Shown: positions 1 through 8,655, numbered from the stretch's first letter. The stretch: DNA of 64,000 nucleotides from Thauera carbonicopians (GCF_025699485.1 NZ_JANUXN010000006.1:1-64000), one strand, 5' to 3'. Program-made: numbers and translations. Notes: generated from the letters alone by a model not told the origin.

Positions 1-183
1 GAGCTTCTTGTCGACAATCAGATGGAGCAGATAGGCCTGCAACTCGGCCATGCTCAGTTGATCGGGCCGGCGGCGGTAGTACTTGGCCAGCGAGCGCACG
101 CAGAGCAGGTAGGCTTCACGGGTGCGCTCGGCGAATCCGCGCAGCACCATCGCGTCATCCATTCGTTGGCGAAGTGGCGACAT
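1..183 (-). CDS. Tyrosine recombinase/integrase, N-terminal fragment (runs off window)
   Basis: Sixty-one codons are visible from an ATG at 183, reading out of the window at position 1. The N-terminus (MSPLRQRMDDAMVLRGFAER) and the following TREAYL and AKYYRRRPDQLS stretches match the SAM-like core-binding domain of phage-type integrases. I know this form from recombinases that travel with IS91-family transposases. No catalytic residues are in view because that domain lies outside. A perfect palindrome, CGGGAA-CA-TTCCCG at 201-214, sits just upstream and could be an operator. The family call rests on the N-terminal domain only; a transposase partner would lie further left. Confidence 0.6.
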   Translation of the reverse strand, partial: MSPLRQRMDDAMVLRGFAERTREAYLLCVRSLAKYYRRRPDQLSMAELQAYLLHLIVDKKL

Positions 184-345
184 GACGTTCTCCTCGTGAC
201 CGGGAACATTCCCGATAGCGAGGATGGCACTGCATGCCGGCGACTTCCCGGCGCCACGCCCGATCAGCGCCGCTGCCCAACCCAAATGGGCAACGCGGTG
301 GAAGCTTGTGCCACCACCGCGTCAGCGGTTTAGTTCAACAGTGTA

Positions 346-677
346 GTAGACGGAACGGGCTGGTGGAGGAGTAGACGGAATCCACATATTGCCCGCCCCA
401 AATTATTTGTTTAGCATTTACGCCTACAACTTCCAACTGCATCGGCGATGACGTTAGTCCAGGCCCATGACCTTGTCAAACCACTCCGACACGGTAGCCC
501 GCTTCTGGCATAAGTACCGGTTTTCACTCGCCGAATCCGGTGTGAAACCGGCGGCGCTGCAGTGGTACGCCCGCCACGCCGCGGCCTACGTCAAGGCCGC
601 TGACGGCCAGCGGTTTGCCACTCACTCGGCAGCCACAGTGGAGCCCTGTCTGGGAGAGTTGGACTGAGTAGACAGAA
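346..677. repeat. Three copies of a GTAGACRGAA motif
   Basis: The ten-base motif occurs at 346-355 (GTAGACGGAA), 371-380 (GTAGACGGAA, 25 bp later) and 668-677 (GTAGACAGAA). The third copy sits exactly where the integrase fossil is broken by its in-frame stop. The motifs may be remnants of a mobile-element end or recombination site; their function is unknown. Apart from these motifs and the palindrome at 201-214, I see nothing else organised in 300-466. Confidence 0.4.
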
Positions 678-715
678 TGCTGGCGTGGCAGTTTGGACAG
701 GCGGTGGATGCGGTG
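467..715 (+). pseudogene. Degenerate integron-integrase-like tyrosine recombinase
   Basis: From an ATG at 467 the frame reads an integron-integrase-type N-terminus: a VARFWHKYRFSLAESGVKP segment followed by QWYARHAAAYVKA. It stops at a TGA at 665. The same frame continues past the stop with MLAWQFGQAVDAV (677-715), which matches the next expected conserved block of these integrases (WQFRQAVDA). After that the similarity ends. The gene is therefore broken by an in-frame stop and then truncated, with no catalytic domain left. A second unrelated-looking scrap (LVDKASDGKLLFPYQDVKVQ) lies in another frame at about 718-809; I cannot place it. Confidence 0.5.
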
Positions 716-847
716 CGGCCTGGTGGACAAGGCCAGCGACGGCAAGCTGCTGTTTCCATACCAGGATGTGAAAGTGCAGTTCGAGTTGCATGCGAAGGCA
801 GCGTGATGCTGCGCAATTCGCCGACCTGTCGTGACGTCAAAAGTGCT

Positions 848-870
848 GGACTCCCACTTTTGCGGGAGTG
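848..870. repeat. dRS3-like small inverted repeat
   Basis: GGACTCCC (848-855) and GGGAGTG (864-870) form a hairpin with ACTCCC/GGGAGT arms around an eight-base loop, in the context CTGGACTCCCnnnnnnGCGGGAGTGACG. This resembles the dispersed ATTCCC-N8-GGGAAT elements of betaproteobacteria (dRS3 in Neisseria), with one symmetric base change. It lies just past the end of the SMC gene and might also help end that transcript. Confidence 0.4.
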
Positions 871-917
871 ACGAACGAAAACCGACTTGTTCAGAGCTTC
901 TCTGGATGGCGGCGCAT

Positions 918-3707
918 CTACACCGCCCGTTGCAACACTCCGATCGCCGGCGCCCAATCATCCCCCGGCTGCTTCTTGCGCGTCACCAGCGTCAGTTGCG
1001 CTGGCGCAAACACATTGGCGTTGTGCGTCACCGGCGTGGTGATCAGATATTGCGCCCGTGTGGCCCGCAGGAAGGTACCGACGCGGTCGATGTTGGCGAT
1101 GTCGAGGTGGGCGAAAGGTTCGTCGATGAAAACGAAGCCGCCGGGGCGGGCTTCGTCCATCAGCAGGCCGATCAGCAGGATCAGCGATTTCATCACCTGC
1201 TGGCCGCCGGAGGCTTCGCCGTCGTTGAGGCCGACGGCTCCCTTGCGGTCGAAGTCGAAGCGCACTTCCAGGCCGGCCTGGGCCAGCGACAGGTCGTCGT
1301 TGTCAAGGTGTGGGGTGGGGCAGTCGACGCTGACGTTGGCGAGTTCGCCGAGTGCTTTCAGGTTCTTGGCGTACTGGCGCACGGTGGCGCGCAGCTTGGC
1401 GATGTAGGCGGCGCGGGCGTTGTCGGTGTGGCGGCGGGCGGTGGCGCAGTAGCCCTGGCGGTCGAGGTAGTCGCGTTCGCGCAGGGCGACGTCGGCGGCG
1501 AGGCGGTCGCGGACGACGAGCACGGCGGAGTCGGTGATCCAGTCGCCTTCGTCGAGGCGGCGGCGCAGGCGCTCGAGCTCGGCGCGGGCGCCGCGGGCGT
1601 CGCCGTAGCGCTCGGCGAGCAGGGCGAGTTCGCCGCTGTCGAGCCAGTGCGGCGGCATGCCGCGCCGGCGGCGGCGCAGGCTGAGGATGCGTTCGGCCTG
1701 GGCGTGGCGGCGCGGGCCGTGGTCGCGGGCGATGTCGGCCAGGCGCTGGTCGATGGCCTTGAGCGCACTTTGACGGTGGGAAAGCTCGATCTGAATGCCG
1801 TTGAGCTTTTCGTTCAGGGCGTCGAGCGTGCCGCGCATGTCGGCGCGTTCGGTGATCGCGGCGGTCAGTGTCTTGCGCGCCTGCGGCAGTTCGGTTTCGG
1901 CGGCGGCGTAGATTTCGGCCTTGGCGGCGAGCAGTTGCGCCGATTGCAGGCCGAGCATGCACTGGCGCAGCGCGGTGACGCGCTCGGTGGTTTCGTCCAG
2001 CTTGGGGCGCAGGGCGTGCAGTTGCTTGTCGAGCGCGGTGATTTCGTCCTGCAGCGCGGCAAGGCGCGACTGGCGGGCGAGTTCGCCGAAGTGGAATTCC
2101 TGCGGCCGGCCGAGGTGGCGGGCGCCGCGGCGTTCGCGGTGGTAGCCGTCGCGGGTGATCCATTCCTGTTCGCGCGGCAGGTCGCGGGCGGCGTCGGCGT
2201 CTTCGACGCGGCGGATGCGGTTGAGCAGGTCGCTGAGCCAGCGCGGCACCGGGGCGTCGAATTCGACCACTTCGGCCAGGCTCATCGACCGCGGCGGCGG
2301 TGCGGTTTCGCGCTCGGGGACGATGAAGTGGCGGAAGCGTTCGCGCTCGCCCAGCGCCCAGGCGGCGTGGCGGTCGGCTTCGCGTTCGAGCAGGATCAGG
2401 TGGCGGTAGGGCCGCAGGATGGCTTCGAGCGCGGCTTGCCAGGCCGGGTCGGTGACTTCGACCACTTCGGCCAGGCTGCGGTGGGCGATGCCTTCGGCGC
2501 TGAGGCGGACGCGGAAGCGGGAGACTTCGGCGTCGCCCGGCGGGCCGCCGCGGTTGCGCTCGTGGCGCAGGGTTTCGGTCTTTTCCTCGAAGGCGGCGAC
2601 GAGTTCGCGTTCCCTGGTGCGCAGGCGGGTGCGGGCAGCGTCGGCTTCTTCGTGTTCCTTTTCCAGTGCGACTGCGTCGGCACCGTGTTCGCTGGCAAGC
2701 TGGGCGCGCAGGGTGTCGCGCTCGGCGAGCAGCTTTTCCAGGTCGCGCACGCGGTCGTGGGCGGCGAGGTAGGCTTGTTCGGTGCTCGTGTCGCTGTCCT
2801 TCAGTCGGGCGCGTTCGGCCTTGCCGGTCTCCTGTTCGGCCAGCACGGTTTCGAGCCGCAGGCGGGCGTCGCGCTGTTCGGCGAGCTTGTCGCTGCGTTC
2901 GAGATTGACGCGGCGCAGGGCTTCGTGCTCGGTGGCGATGTCGCGTGCGAGTTCGGCCACTTCCAGGCGCGGCACGATCTCGGCCTGCAGGGCCTGGGCT
3001 TCGTCGGCGAGCTGCTTCCATTCGAGGAAGCGGTTGGCTTCGGCCTTCTTTTCCTCGGCCTGGGTCTTCAGGCGGTCGAGGTCGATGCCGAGTTCGTCGA
3101 GCTCGCGTTCGGCGGATTTCTGCTCCTCGCGCGCGGCCTGGTAGTTGTCCAGCACTTCCTTGTCACCGAAGACGTCGAAGACGAGTTCCAGCAGCGCCTT
3201 GGGCGAGTATTCGCACAGCTTGTCGGTGTCGCCCTGTTCCAGCGCTAGCACCTTGGTGATCGCCGGCGTCAGGCCGCCCCAGGCGAGGCGGTGCTGGTAG
3301 TCGCGCAGGCCGATCCAGTCGTTGCTGGCTTCCAGCGCCTCGATGTCCTGGTTGCCGTCGATGATGGTGTAGTCGCGGATCCAGTCGCCGCCGGCCTTGC
3401 GGATGCGGCAGGCGAGGGTGACTTCGTCCGACAGGCAGGGGAAGAAGGGGCGCTTGCCGCTGCTGCCCGGCAGGTTGGCGACGATGGCGCGGATCCAGGC
3501 AAAGCTGCGATCGGCGCGGCGCACGTAGCGGCGGAAGTCGCGCTTGCCCGAGCAGCGCAGCGCGAACAGCGTGCGCAGGGCGTCGAGCAGCGTGGTCTTG
3601 CCCGAGCCGTTGGGGCCGACGATGGTGATGATCTGGGCGTCCAGCGGCAGCGAGAAGCGGCGCCAGAAGTCCCAGTGGACGAGTTCCAGGGTCTTGATGT
3701 GAAACAT
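918..3707 (-). CDS. SMC-family ATPase (condensin MksB/SMC-like)
   Basis: A 929-residue protein with a split ABC ATPase head and a long middle. Walker A (GPNGSGKT) is at residues 31-38, the signature (ASGGQQ) near 832-837 and Walker B (FVFIDEPF) near 858-865. Long charged coiled-coil arms flank a hinge-like globular section around residues 375-580. The stretch after Walker A (VLALEQGDTDKLCEYSPKAL) resembles the SMC block that reads QGqvdeil-skP. The size fits MksB-type condensins. ATG 3707 is chosen because the family N-terminus MFHIKTLELVHW starts there; the 56 codons upstream look non-coding. The likely partners (5312-6013, 6025-7323) lie on the same strand but are separated by two plus-strand genes. 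A Rad50-like repair role is possible, though no zinc hook was seen. Confidence 0.7.
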   Translation of the reverse strand: MFHIKTLELVHWDFWRRFSLPLDAQIITIVGPNGSGKTTLLDALRTLFALRCSGKRDFRRYVRRADRSFAWIRAIVANLPGSSGKRPFFPCLSDEVTLACRIRKAGGDWIRDYTIIDGNQDIEALEASNDWIGLRDYQHRLAWGGLTPAITKVLALEQGDTDKLCEYSPKALLELVFDVFGDKEVLDNYQAAREEQKSAERELDELGIDLDRLKTQAEEKKAEANRFLEWKQLADEAQALQAEIVPRLEVAELARDIATEHEALRRVNLERSDKLAEQRDARLRLETVLAEQETGKAERARLKDSDTSTEQAYLAAHDRVRDLEKLLAERDTLRAQLASEHGADAVALEKEHEEADAARTRLRTRERELVAAFEEKTETLRHERNRGGPPGDAEVSRFRVRLSAEGIAHRSLAEVVEVTDPAWQAALEAILRPYRHLILLEREADRHAAWALGERERFRHFIVPERETAPPPRSMSLAEVVEFDAPVPRWLSDLLNRIRRVEDADAARDLPREQEWITRDGYHRERRGARHLGRPQEFHFGELARQSRLAALQDEITALDKQLHALRPKLDETTERVTALRQCMLGLQSAQLLAAKAEIYAAAETELPQARKTLTAAITERADMRGTLDALNEKLNGIQIELSHRQSALKAIDQRLADIARDHGPRRHAQAERILSLRRRRRGMPPHWLDSGELALLAERYGDARGARAELERLRRRLDEGDWITDSAVLVVRDRLAADVALRERDYLDRQGYCATARRHTDNARAAYIAKLRATVRQYAKNLKALGELANVSVDCPTPHLDNDDLSLAQAGLEVRFDFDRKGAVGLNDGEASGGQQVMKSLILLIGLLMDEARPGGFVFIDEPFAHLDIANIDRVGTFLRATRAQYLITTPVTHNANVFAPAQLTLVTRKKQPGDDWAPAIGVLQRAV

Positions 3708-3928
3708 GTTGGATGTTCGGCCGAAAGGGTTTGCGGCCCGGCAGGGGATGGCGCGGGCAGGATGCGAGGCGGGGAGTGTAGCGGTGGCCTTGGGTGGCGG
3801 CAAATGCAGCGGCCATGCCGGAAGCTGCACTGAGATGGTGCGGGGCGCGAAATGAGCTGCATCAATGCCGTGCATGGCCGGCTCCGCAACACTGGGTGCC
3901 CGTGTATCGCTCCACAGAGGCAGATCCG

Positions 3929-4549
3929 ATGAGCTTTCCCGAATTCTTCCAGCGCGTGCCGCGCATCCGTGTACATGACCCCCTGGCCGATTTCCTCGGT
4001 GCCGCCGAAGGTGGCGTGCTCGATTACGGCTACGAGGATGCCGTGAAACTGGCCGGGCATTCCTGCCCGACGGTGGCGTCGGCCTATGTGTTGGCCTGCC
4101 GTTCGATGAGCCTGCTTTACCCGGATGGCTTGTCCGAACGCGGCGGCGTCCGTGTCGATTTCGCCGAGCCGCTGGAGCAGGGCGTGACCGGCGTCATCGC
4201 CAGTGTGCTGACCTTGATCACCGGTGCCACGCAGCAGGGCGGTTTCAAGGGCATCGCCGGCCGTTTCGTACGCCGCGGGCTGCAGCGTTTCGAGGCCGAC
4301 GCGCCGCTCGGTTTGCGGCTGACGCGCATCGATAGCGGTGCCTTCGTCGATGCCGCGTCGGATCTTTCGCAGGTGCCGGCCGAGGCCGAGACGTCGGCGC
4401 TGATGGGGAAGTGCCTGCATGGCGAGGCGACTGACGACGAGCGCCGCCGCTTCGGCCGGTTGTGGCAGCAACGGGTGGAACGCATTTTGCTGGACTGCTG
4501 GGATGACGACGCGGTGTTCCAGTTCCGCGTTTCCCCGACACCCGGATAA
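3929..4549 (+). CDS. FmdE-domain protein
   Basis: A 206-residue protein related to the FmdE (formylmethanofuran dehydrogenase subunit E) domain. The conserved AGHSCPTVASAYVLA stretch near residues 47-61 carries the His and Cys expected to bind metal. No C-terminal zinc finger is present, as in many short bacterial versions. The substrate is unknown; the name does not imply methanogenesis. It begins at ATG 3929 and is followed after 20 bases by a glutamine amidotransferase, so the two probably share a transcript. Both lie in opposite orientation to the flanking SMC-type genes. Confidence 0.6.
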   Translation: MSFPEFFQRVPRIRVHDPLADFLGAAEGGVLDYGYEDAVKLAGHSCPTVASAYVLACRSMSLLYPDGLSERGGVRVDFAEPLEQGVTGVIASVLTLITGATQQGGFKGIAGRFVRRGLQRFEADAPLGLRLTRIDSGAFVDAASDLSQVPAEAETSALMGKCLHGEATDDERRRFGRLWQQRVERILLDCWDDDAVFQFRVSPTPG

Positions 4550-4569
4550 GAAGAGCGGACTTCCGACCC

Positions 4570-5271
4570 ATGTACGCACACATCCTGCAGCACGTCGCTT
4601 TCGAGGGGCCGGGCAGCATCGGCCCCTGGTTGGAAAACGCCGGCTACGACATCGGCACTACCCATTTCTTCGAGCAGAGTGTGCTGCTGCCCGAACCCGA
4701 GTCGGTCGATCTGCTGATGGTGATGGGTGGGCCGATGAGCGTCAACGACGAGGCCGAGCTGCCGTGGCTGGTGGCGGAAAAGCGTTTCATTGCCGAAGTC
4801 ATCCGTCTCGGCAGGCCGGTGCTGGGTGTGTGCCTGGGGGCTCAACTGATCGCTTGCGCGCTGGGTGGACAGGTGTTTGCCAACCGCGAGCGTGAGATCG
4901 GCTGGTTTCCGGTCGAGGCGGTGGTGCAGGACGACTTGATGCCGTTCCGCTTCCCGTCGGCAGTCGAGGTCTTCCACTGGCACGGCGAGACCTTCAGCCT
5001 GCCGGCCGGGGCTGCCCATCTCGCACGCAGCACGGCTTGCGACAATCAGGCTTTCCAGTTCGGCAAGGCAGTGATCGGGCTGCAGTTCCACCTGGAGACC
5101 ACGCCCGAGTCGGCGCGGCAGATCGTCGAGCATTGCCGGGATGAGCTGCAGCCTGCAGCCTGGGTGCAATCCGAAGCCGGGATCCTGGCTGCGGATGAAA
5201 GCAAATACGCCGCGATCAACGGCCTGATGGCCGAGCTGCTTGCCTACCTGCATGCGGCCGGTGGCCGCTGA
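4570..5271 (+). CDS. Class I glutamine amidotransferase (GMP synthase GATase-like)
   Basis: A 233-residue single-domain glutaminase of the GuaA N-terminal type. The nucleophile elbow GVCLGAQ puts the catalytic Cys at residue 88, and the GLQFHLETTPE stretch supplies the catalytic His and Glu. The oxyanion-type motif MVMGGPMS is near residues 50-57. No synthetase domain follows, so it is a stand-alone enzyme that would transfer glutamine ammonia to an unknown acceptor, or act as a gamma-glutamyl hydrolase. It is probably co-transcribed with the FmdE-domain gene upstream. Confidence 0.8.
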   Translation: MYAHILQHVAFEGPGSIGPWLENAGYDIGTTHFFEQSVLLPEPESVDLLMVMGGPMSVNDEAELPWLVAEKRFIAEVIRLGRPVLGVCLGAQLIACALGGQVFANREREIGWFPVEAVVQDDLMPFRFPSAVEVFHWHGETFSLPAGAAHLARSTACDNQAFQFGKAVIGLQFHLETTPESARQIVEHCRDELQPAAWVQSEAGILAADESKYAAINGLMAELLAYLHAAGGR

Positions 5272-5311
5272 AGCGGAACAGGGAGAATAGGTTTGATCAG
5301 CCGTCCAGGTT

Positions 5312-6013
5312 TCAGCCGGCAGTGACGGCTTCGTCGTCGGCGGCTGTCTCGTCATCGTCGGCCGCCTCCGCGCCCGGCAGGTGGTGGCCGGTCGCGGCCA
5401 GCACTTCGCCCAGCGTGCCGTGGATGATGCGGTCGGCCATCACGCGGTAGTCGAGCGCGACGTCGAGCAGCGGCCCTTCGCCGATGATGCCGGCGCGGCG
5501 CTCGATGAAGCCCAGGCGGTTCAGCTTGCCGAGCGCGATCGCCATGCGCGTCTTGCCGCCGAGGCGGGGGCCGAAGTCGGCCAGCAGCGAGCTTTCGGCC
5601 AGGCTGCCGGAAACGGCCTCGCCGTGGGCGACCGGTTTGTCGCCGCCGAACATGTCGGCCTGGCCGTCGTCGACGAGTTCGCGCCGCGTGACCTGGCGCT
5701 CGCGCTTGGGCAGCACGATCAGCGACCAGATCACCACCAGCAGTGCGATCTCGTCGCGCGTCAGGCCCAGGTTGCTGGCGGCGTATTCGCGGCCGGCGCC
5801 GAACACCGGTTCGGCCATGTCGGCCTGCAGCGCGACGCCGACATGGGCGGCGTAGGGGTTGTCGAGCAGTTGCAGGCCGACGTCGGCCAGGCGGCGGTCG
5901 AGTTCGAGACGAAAGCTCTCATCGACCAGTGCTCGCCGCACCATGCGGTCACTGCGCGGCAGCCAGCGCTGGGCGAGCAGGCGGGCGGTGAGCGTCTTCA
6001 GTTCGTGTTCCAT
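5312..6013 (-). CDS. Putative MksE/KITE-like condensin subunit
   Basis: A 233-residue, mostly helical protein with an acidic tail (AEAADDDETAADDEAV). I do not recognise a diagnostic motif. The call rests on size (MksE proteins are about this long), on its position 11 bases after a 432-residue partner on the same strand, and on an SMC ATPase next on that strand. Central sequence around TRDEIALLVVIWSLIVLPKR and a later MAIALGKLNRLGFIERR look like winged-helix segments, which KITE subunits contain. The function is inferred: a bridge between kleisin and SMC head. It could be an unrelated conserved hypothetical. Confidence 0.45.
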   Translation of the reverse strand: MEHELKTLTARLLAQRWLPRSDRMVRRALVDESFRLELDRRLADVGLQLLDNPYAAHVGVALQADMAEPVFGAGREYAASNLGLTRDEIALLVVIWSLIVLPKRERQVTRRELVDDGQADMFGGDKPVAHGEAVSGSLAESSLLADFGPRLGGKTRMAIALGKLNRLGFIERRAGIIGEGPLLDVALDYRVMADRIIHGTLGEVLAATGHHLPGAEAADDDETAADDEAVTAG

Positions 6014-6024
6014 GGGCGCACCGT

Positions 6025-7323
6025 TCAGGAGTGGGCGAGTGGGGCTGCCGGGGCAGGGGCGTGCGGCAGGCGCGGGCTGACTTCGCCGCTGTTGATGGCG
6101 GCGATCTCGTCTTCGCCGACTGCGACCAGTTCGTCGCCGAAATGGACGTCCAGCGGCAGACGCATGAAGGCACCGACCGGCCCGTCGACCGGGCTGGCGT
6201 GTTCACCGTCGGCCAGCAGCGCGAGCAGCGACAGGCGGTAGCTGGCCGGCGCGAAGCCGCCGCCGGCGACGACCTGGTGCAGCGGCTGCGCGCCGGGCAG
6301 GGCGTCGAGGCGATGGGTGAAGTGCTCCAGCATCGCCAGGTCTTCGGTCTCGGGCGCGGCGTCGACCGGCGCGGCATCGGGCGGTGGCAGCGTGGCGTCT
6401 GCCGTGTTCTGCGCAGCCTCGCCGCCGAGCGCGCTTTCGGCGCGGTCCAGCAGTTCGTGTCCGCCAGCCAGCAGCGGCAGTTCGGGCACTGCAGCAATGC
6501 AGCCGCTGGCGAGCCCGGCCAGCGTGCTGCTGTCCAGCCGGCGCAGCCAGGCGGCGACGTCGGACGAGGAGATGCCGGAGCCGCCCAGCGTCACGCGCTG
6601 GGCTTCGATCTTGTTCAGCGCGCGCTGGAAGGATGCGTCCACGCGGGCGAGCCGCGACTGCGCCAGGCCGATGCGCTGGGCGACGCGGGCGAGTTCGAAA
6701 TCGGCATCCGGCTCGGCTAGCAGCTTGTTGAGGATGTCGGTGCCGCGCTCCAGCCAGCGGCCGTTGGCCGACAGCCGGCGGCGGGCGTCGAGGATGCGGA
6801 ACTCGGAGCCGGAGGCGATCGCTTCCTCGAAGTGCCAGGTGAGATCGGTGAGCTTGGACAGCAGGTGGCCGAGCGATTCGGCGGTGACGCCGCCGACAGC
6901 CTGCAGGCCGGCCAGTTGCGCGGTGAGAAAGCCCAGCTCGGCGTCTTCCTCGTCGCCGAAGCGCAGCAGCATGGCCAGTGCCGCCACCGCGTTGCGGCCG
7001 ATGTCCGACAGCGCGTACTGGCCGTCCTCGCCGATGCTCAGCAGGGCGTTGTCGCGCAGGCGCTTCAGCACCGTCTCGAGCTTCACTGGGTCGAGATAGG
7101 CGAAGCGCGCGCGCAGCGCCTCGGGCGACCAGCGCGGCACTTCGGCTTCCTGGCCGATCTCGCGCAGCACCAGCAGGCGCATCAGCACTTCGGCTTCGGT
7201 GCCGCGGAACAGCGTGATGAAGGCGTCGAGCAGTGGCCGCGCCGAGGCCAGCGCCGCCAGTTCGGGCACTTCGCCGGCGTCGACGCCGGGAGCGAGGAAG
7301 TCGGATAGGAAGGGATCGGTCAT
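6025..7323 (-). CDS. Putative MksF/kleisin-like condensin subunit
   Basis: A 432-residue protein starting at ATG 7323. The N-terminal half contains a winged-helix-like stretch (around LKRLRDNALLSIGEDGQYAL) and long helices; the C-terminus is proline/alanine-rich and ends in a domain with MRLPLDVHFGDELVA. Length and gene order (long, then short, then SMC) fit the MksF-MksE-MksB order, but I cannot point to a defining kleisin motif. The stop is 11 bases from the next gene's start, so the two are one transcript. Upstream coding potential to 7515 is not supported because it runs through a repeat. Confidence 0.45.
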   Translation of the reverse strand: MTDPFLSDFLAPGVDAGEVPELAALASARPLLDAFITLFRGTEAEVLMRLLVLREIGQEAEVPRWSPEALRARFAYLDPVKLETVLKRLRDNALLSIGEDGQYALSDIGRNAVAALAMLLRFGDEEDAELGFLTAQLAGLQAVGGVTAESLGHLLSKLTDLTWHFEEAIASGSEFRILDARRRLSANGRWLERGTDILNKLLAEPDADFELARVAQRIGLAQSRLARVDASFQRALNKIEAQRVTLGGSGISSSDVAAWLRRLDSSTLAGLASGCIAAVPELPLLAGGHELLDRAESALGGEAAQNTADATLPPPDAAPVDAAPETEDLAMLEHFTHRLDALPGAQPLHQVVAGGGFAPASYRLSLLALLADGEHASPVDGPVGAFMRLPLDVHFGDELVAVGEDEIAAINSGEVSPRLPHAPAPAAPLAHS

Positions 7324-7445
7324 TGTGGAGGTGTCAGACCGGGGCAGTGAGGGCAGACGAGAGGAGGGCGGCTGTTCGTGGAGCTGGCGAAGATTGTCCG
7401 GGCCCGCAGGATCGTGGGATGGGTCGGGTCGCGCAGGTAGAGCAC

Positions 7446-7500
7446 GGCGAAACCCATCGATCGGAGTCGTGGGGCCGTCGCCGAAGTGATGGGTTTCGCC
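7446..7500. repeat. Dispersed inverted repeat (GGCGAAACCCATC type)
   Basis: GGCGAAACCCATC (7446-7458) pairs perfectly with GATGGGTTTCGCC (7488-7500), a 13-bp stem around a 29-base loop. It is followed by TTCGGCGCTACTCATCC. This resembles an intergenic family common in betaproteobacterial genomes (GATGGGTTTCGC...CAACCCATCC). It lies between prfB and the MksF-like gene and could act as a processing or termination signal for prfB. Confidence 0.5.
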
Positions 7501-7550
7501 TTCGGCGCTACTCATCCTTCAGCCTGTCCGAGCCCGCGGCCGGTGAATGA

Positions 7551-8655
7551 TCAGACGCCCTGCTTCAGGCTCGCCGCGATGAAGTCCGCGAGGTCGCCGT
7601 CCAGCACCGCCTGGGTGTTGCCCACTTCGTAGTTGGTGCGCAGATCCTTGATGCGCGACTGGTCGAGCACGTAGCTGCGGATCTGGTGGCCCCAGCCGAT
7701 GTCGCTCTTGCTGTCTTCCAGCTTCTGCTGCTCGGACTGGCGCTTGCGCAGTTCGAGCTCGTACAGGCGCGCCTTCAGCATCGACATCGCCTCGGCCTTG
7801 TTCTTGTGCTGCGAGCGGTCGTTCTGGCACTGCACGACGATGCCGCTCGGCTCGTGCGTGATGCGCACTGCGGAGTCGGTCTTGTTGATGTGCTGGCCGC
7901 CGGCACCGGAGGCGCGGTAGGTGTCGATGCGCAGGTCGGCCGGGTTGATCTCGATCTCGATCGAATCGTCGACCTCCGGATACACGAACACCGAGGTGAA
8001 GCTGGTGTGGCGGCGCGCGTTGGAGTCGAACGGCGACTTGCGCACCAGGCGGTGGATGCCGGTCTCGGTGCGCAGGTAGCCGTAAGCGTATTCGCCGCTG
8101 ACCTTGATCGTGCAGTTCTTGATGCCGGCGACTTCGCCTTCGGTCTCTTCCATCAGCTCGACGCTGAAGCCGTTCTTCTCGGCATAGCGCAGGTACATGC
8201 GCTCGAGCATGCCCGCCCAGTCCTGCGCCTCGGTGCCGCCGGCGCCGGCCTGGATTTCGATGAAGCAGTTGTTCGGGTCCATCGGGTTGCTGAACATGCG
8301 GCGGAATTCGAGCTTCTCGATTTCCGCTGCCAGCCCGCCGAGATCGGCTTCGACCGCCTCGAAGGTGTCGTCGTCGTCCTCGGCTTCGGCGAGCTCGTAC
8401 AGATCCTTCAGGTCGCGCGACTGGGCGTCGATGTGCTGCAGCGTCAGCACCACGTCTTCGAGCGTGCGCTTTTCCTTGCCGAGTTCCTGCGCCCGTTCGG
8501 CGTTGTTCCAGACGGCCGGGTCTTCCAGCGCGCGATTGACTTCTTCGAGCTTCGATGCTTTCACATCGTAGTCAAAGATACCTCCGTAGTTCGCGACCCC
8601 GGGCGGCGAGGTCGGCGAGTTTCTCGGCGATGGCGTTCTGGCGTTCGGCTTCCAT
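7551..8655 (-). CDS. prfB: Peptide chain release factor 2, with programmed +1 frameshift
   Basis: RF2 ends translation at UGA and UAA. The gene starts at ATG 8655 with [12 protein letters not shown]; codon 28 is a TGA at 8572-8574. The site reads GGAGGTAT-CTT-TGA-C, the classic autoregulatory shift with an internal Shine-Dalgarno-like GGAGG just before CTT TGA. After a +1 shift the protein continues [13 protein letters not shown] to a stop at 7551. The SPF stop-recognition tripeptide ([11 protein letters not shown]) and the catalytic GGQ ([15 protein letters not shown]) are both present. The length (1105 nt, about 367 residues) is normal. Low RF2 lets ribosomes pause and shift, restoring RF2. 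Confidence 0.96.

Noticed and set aside
831-3248. Long plus-strand open frame across the SMC gene
   Set aside because: It is an antisense shadow caused by high GC; its product is alanine/glycine/valine/phenylalanine-rich with no motif, while the opposite strand carries Walker A, signature and Walker B.
918-7323. Wadjet (JetABCD) anti-plasmid system
   Set aside because: No JetD/MksG-type topoisomerase/nuclease gene is present and the ATPase gene is separated, so a defence call is not supported.
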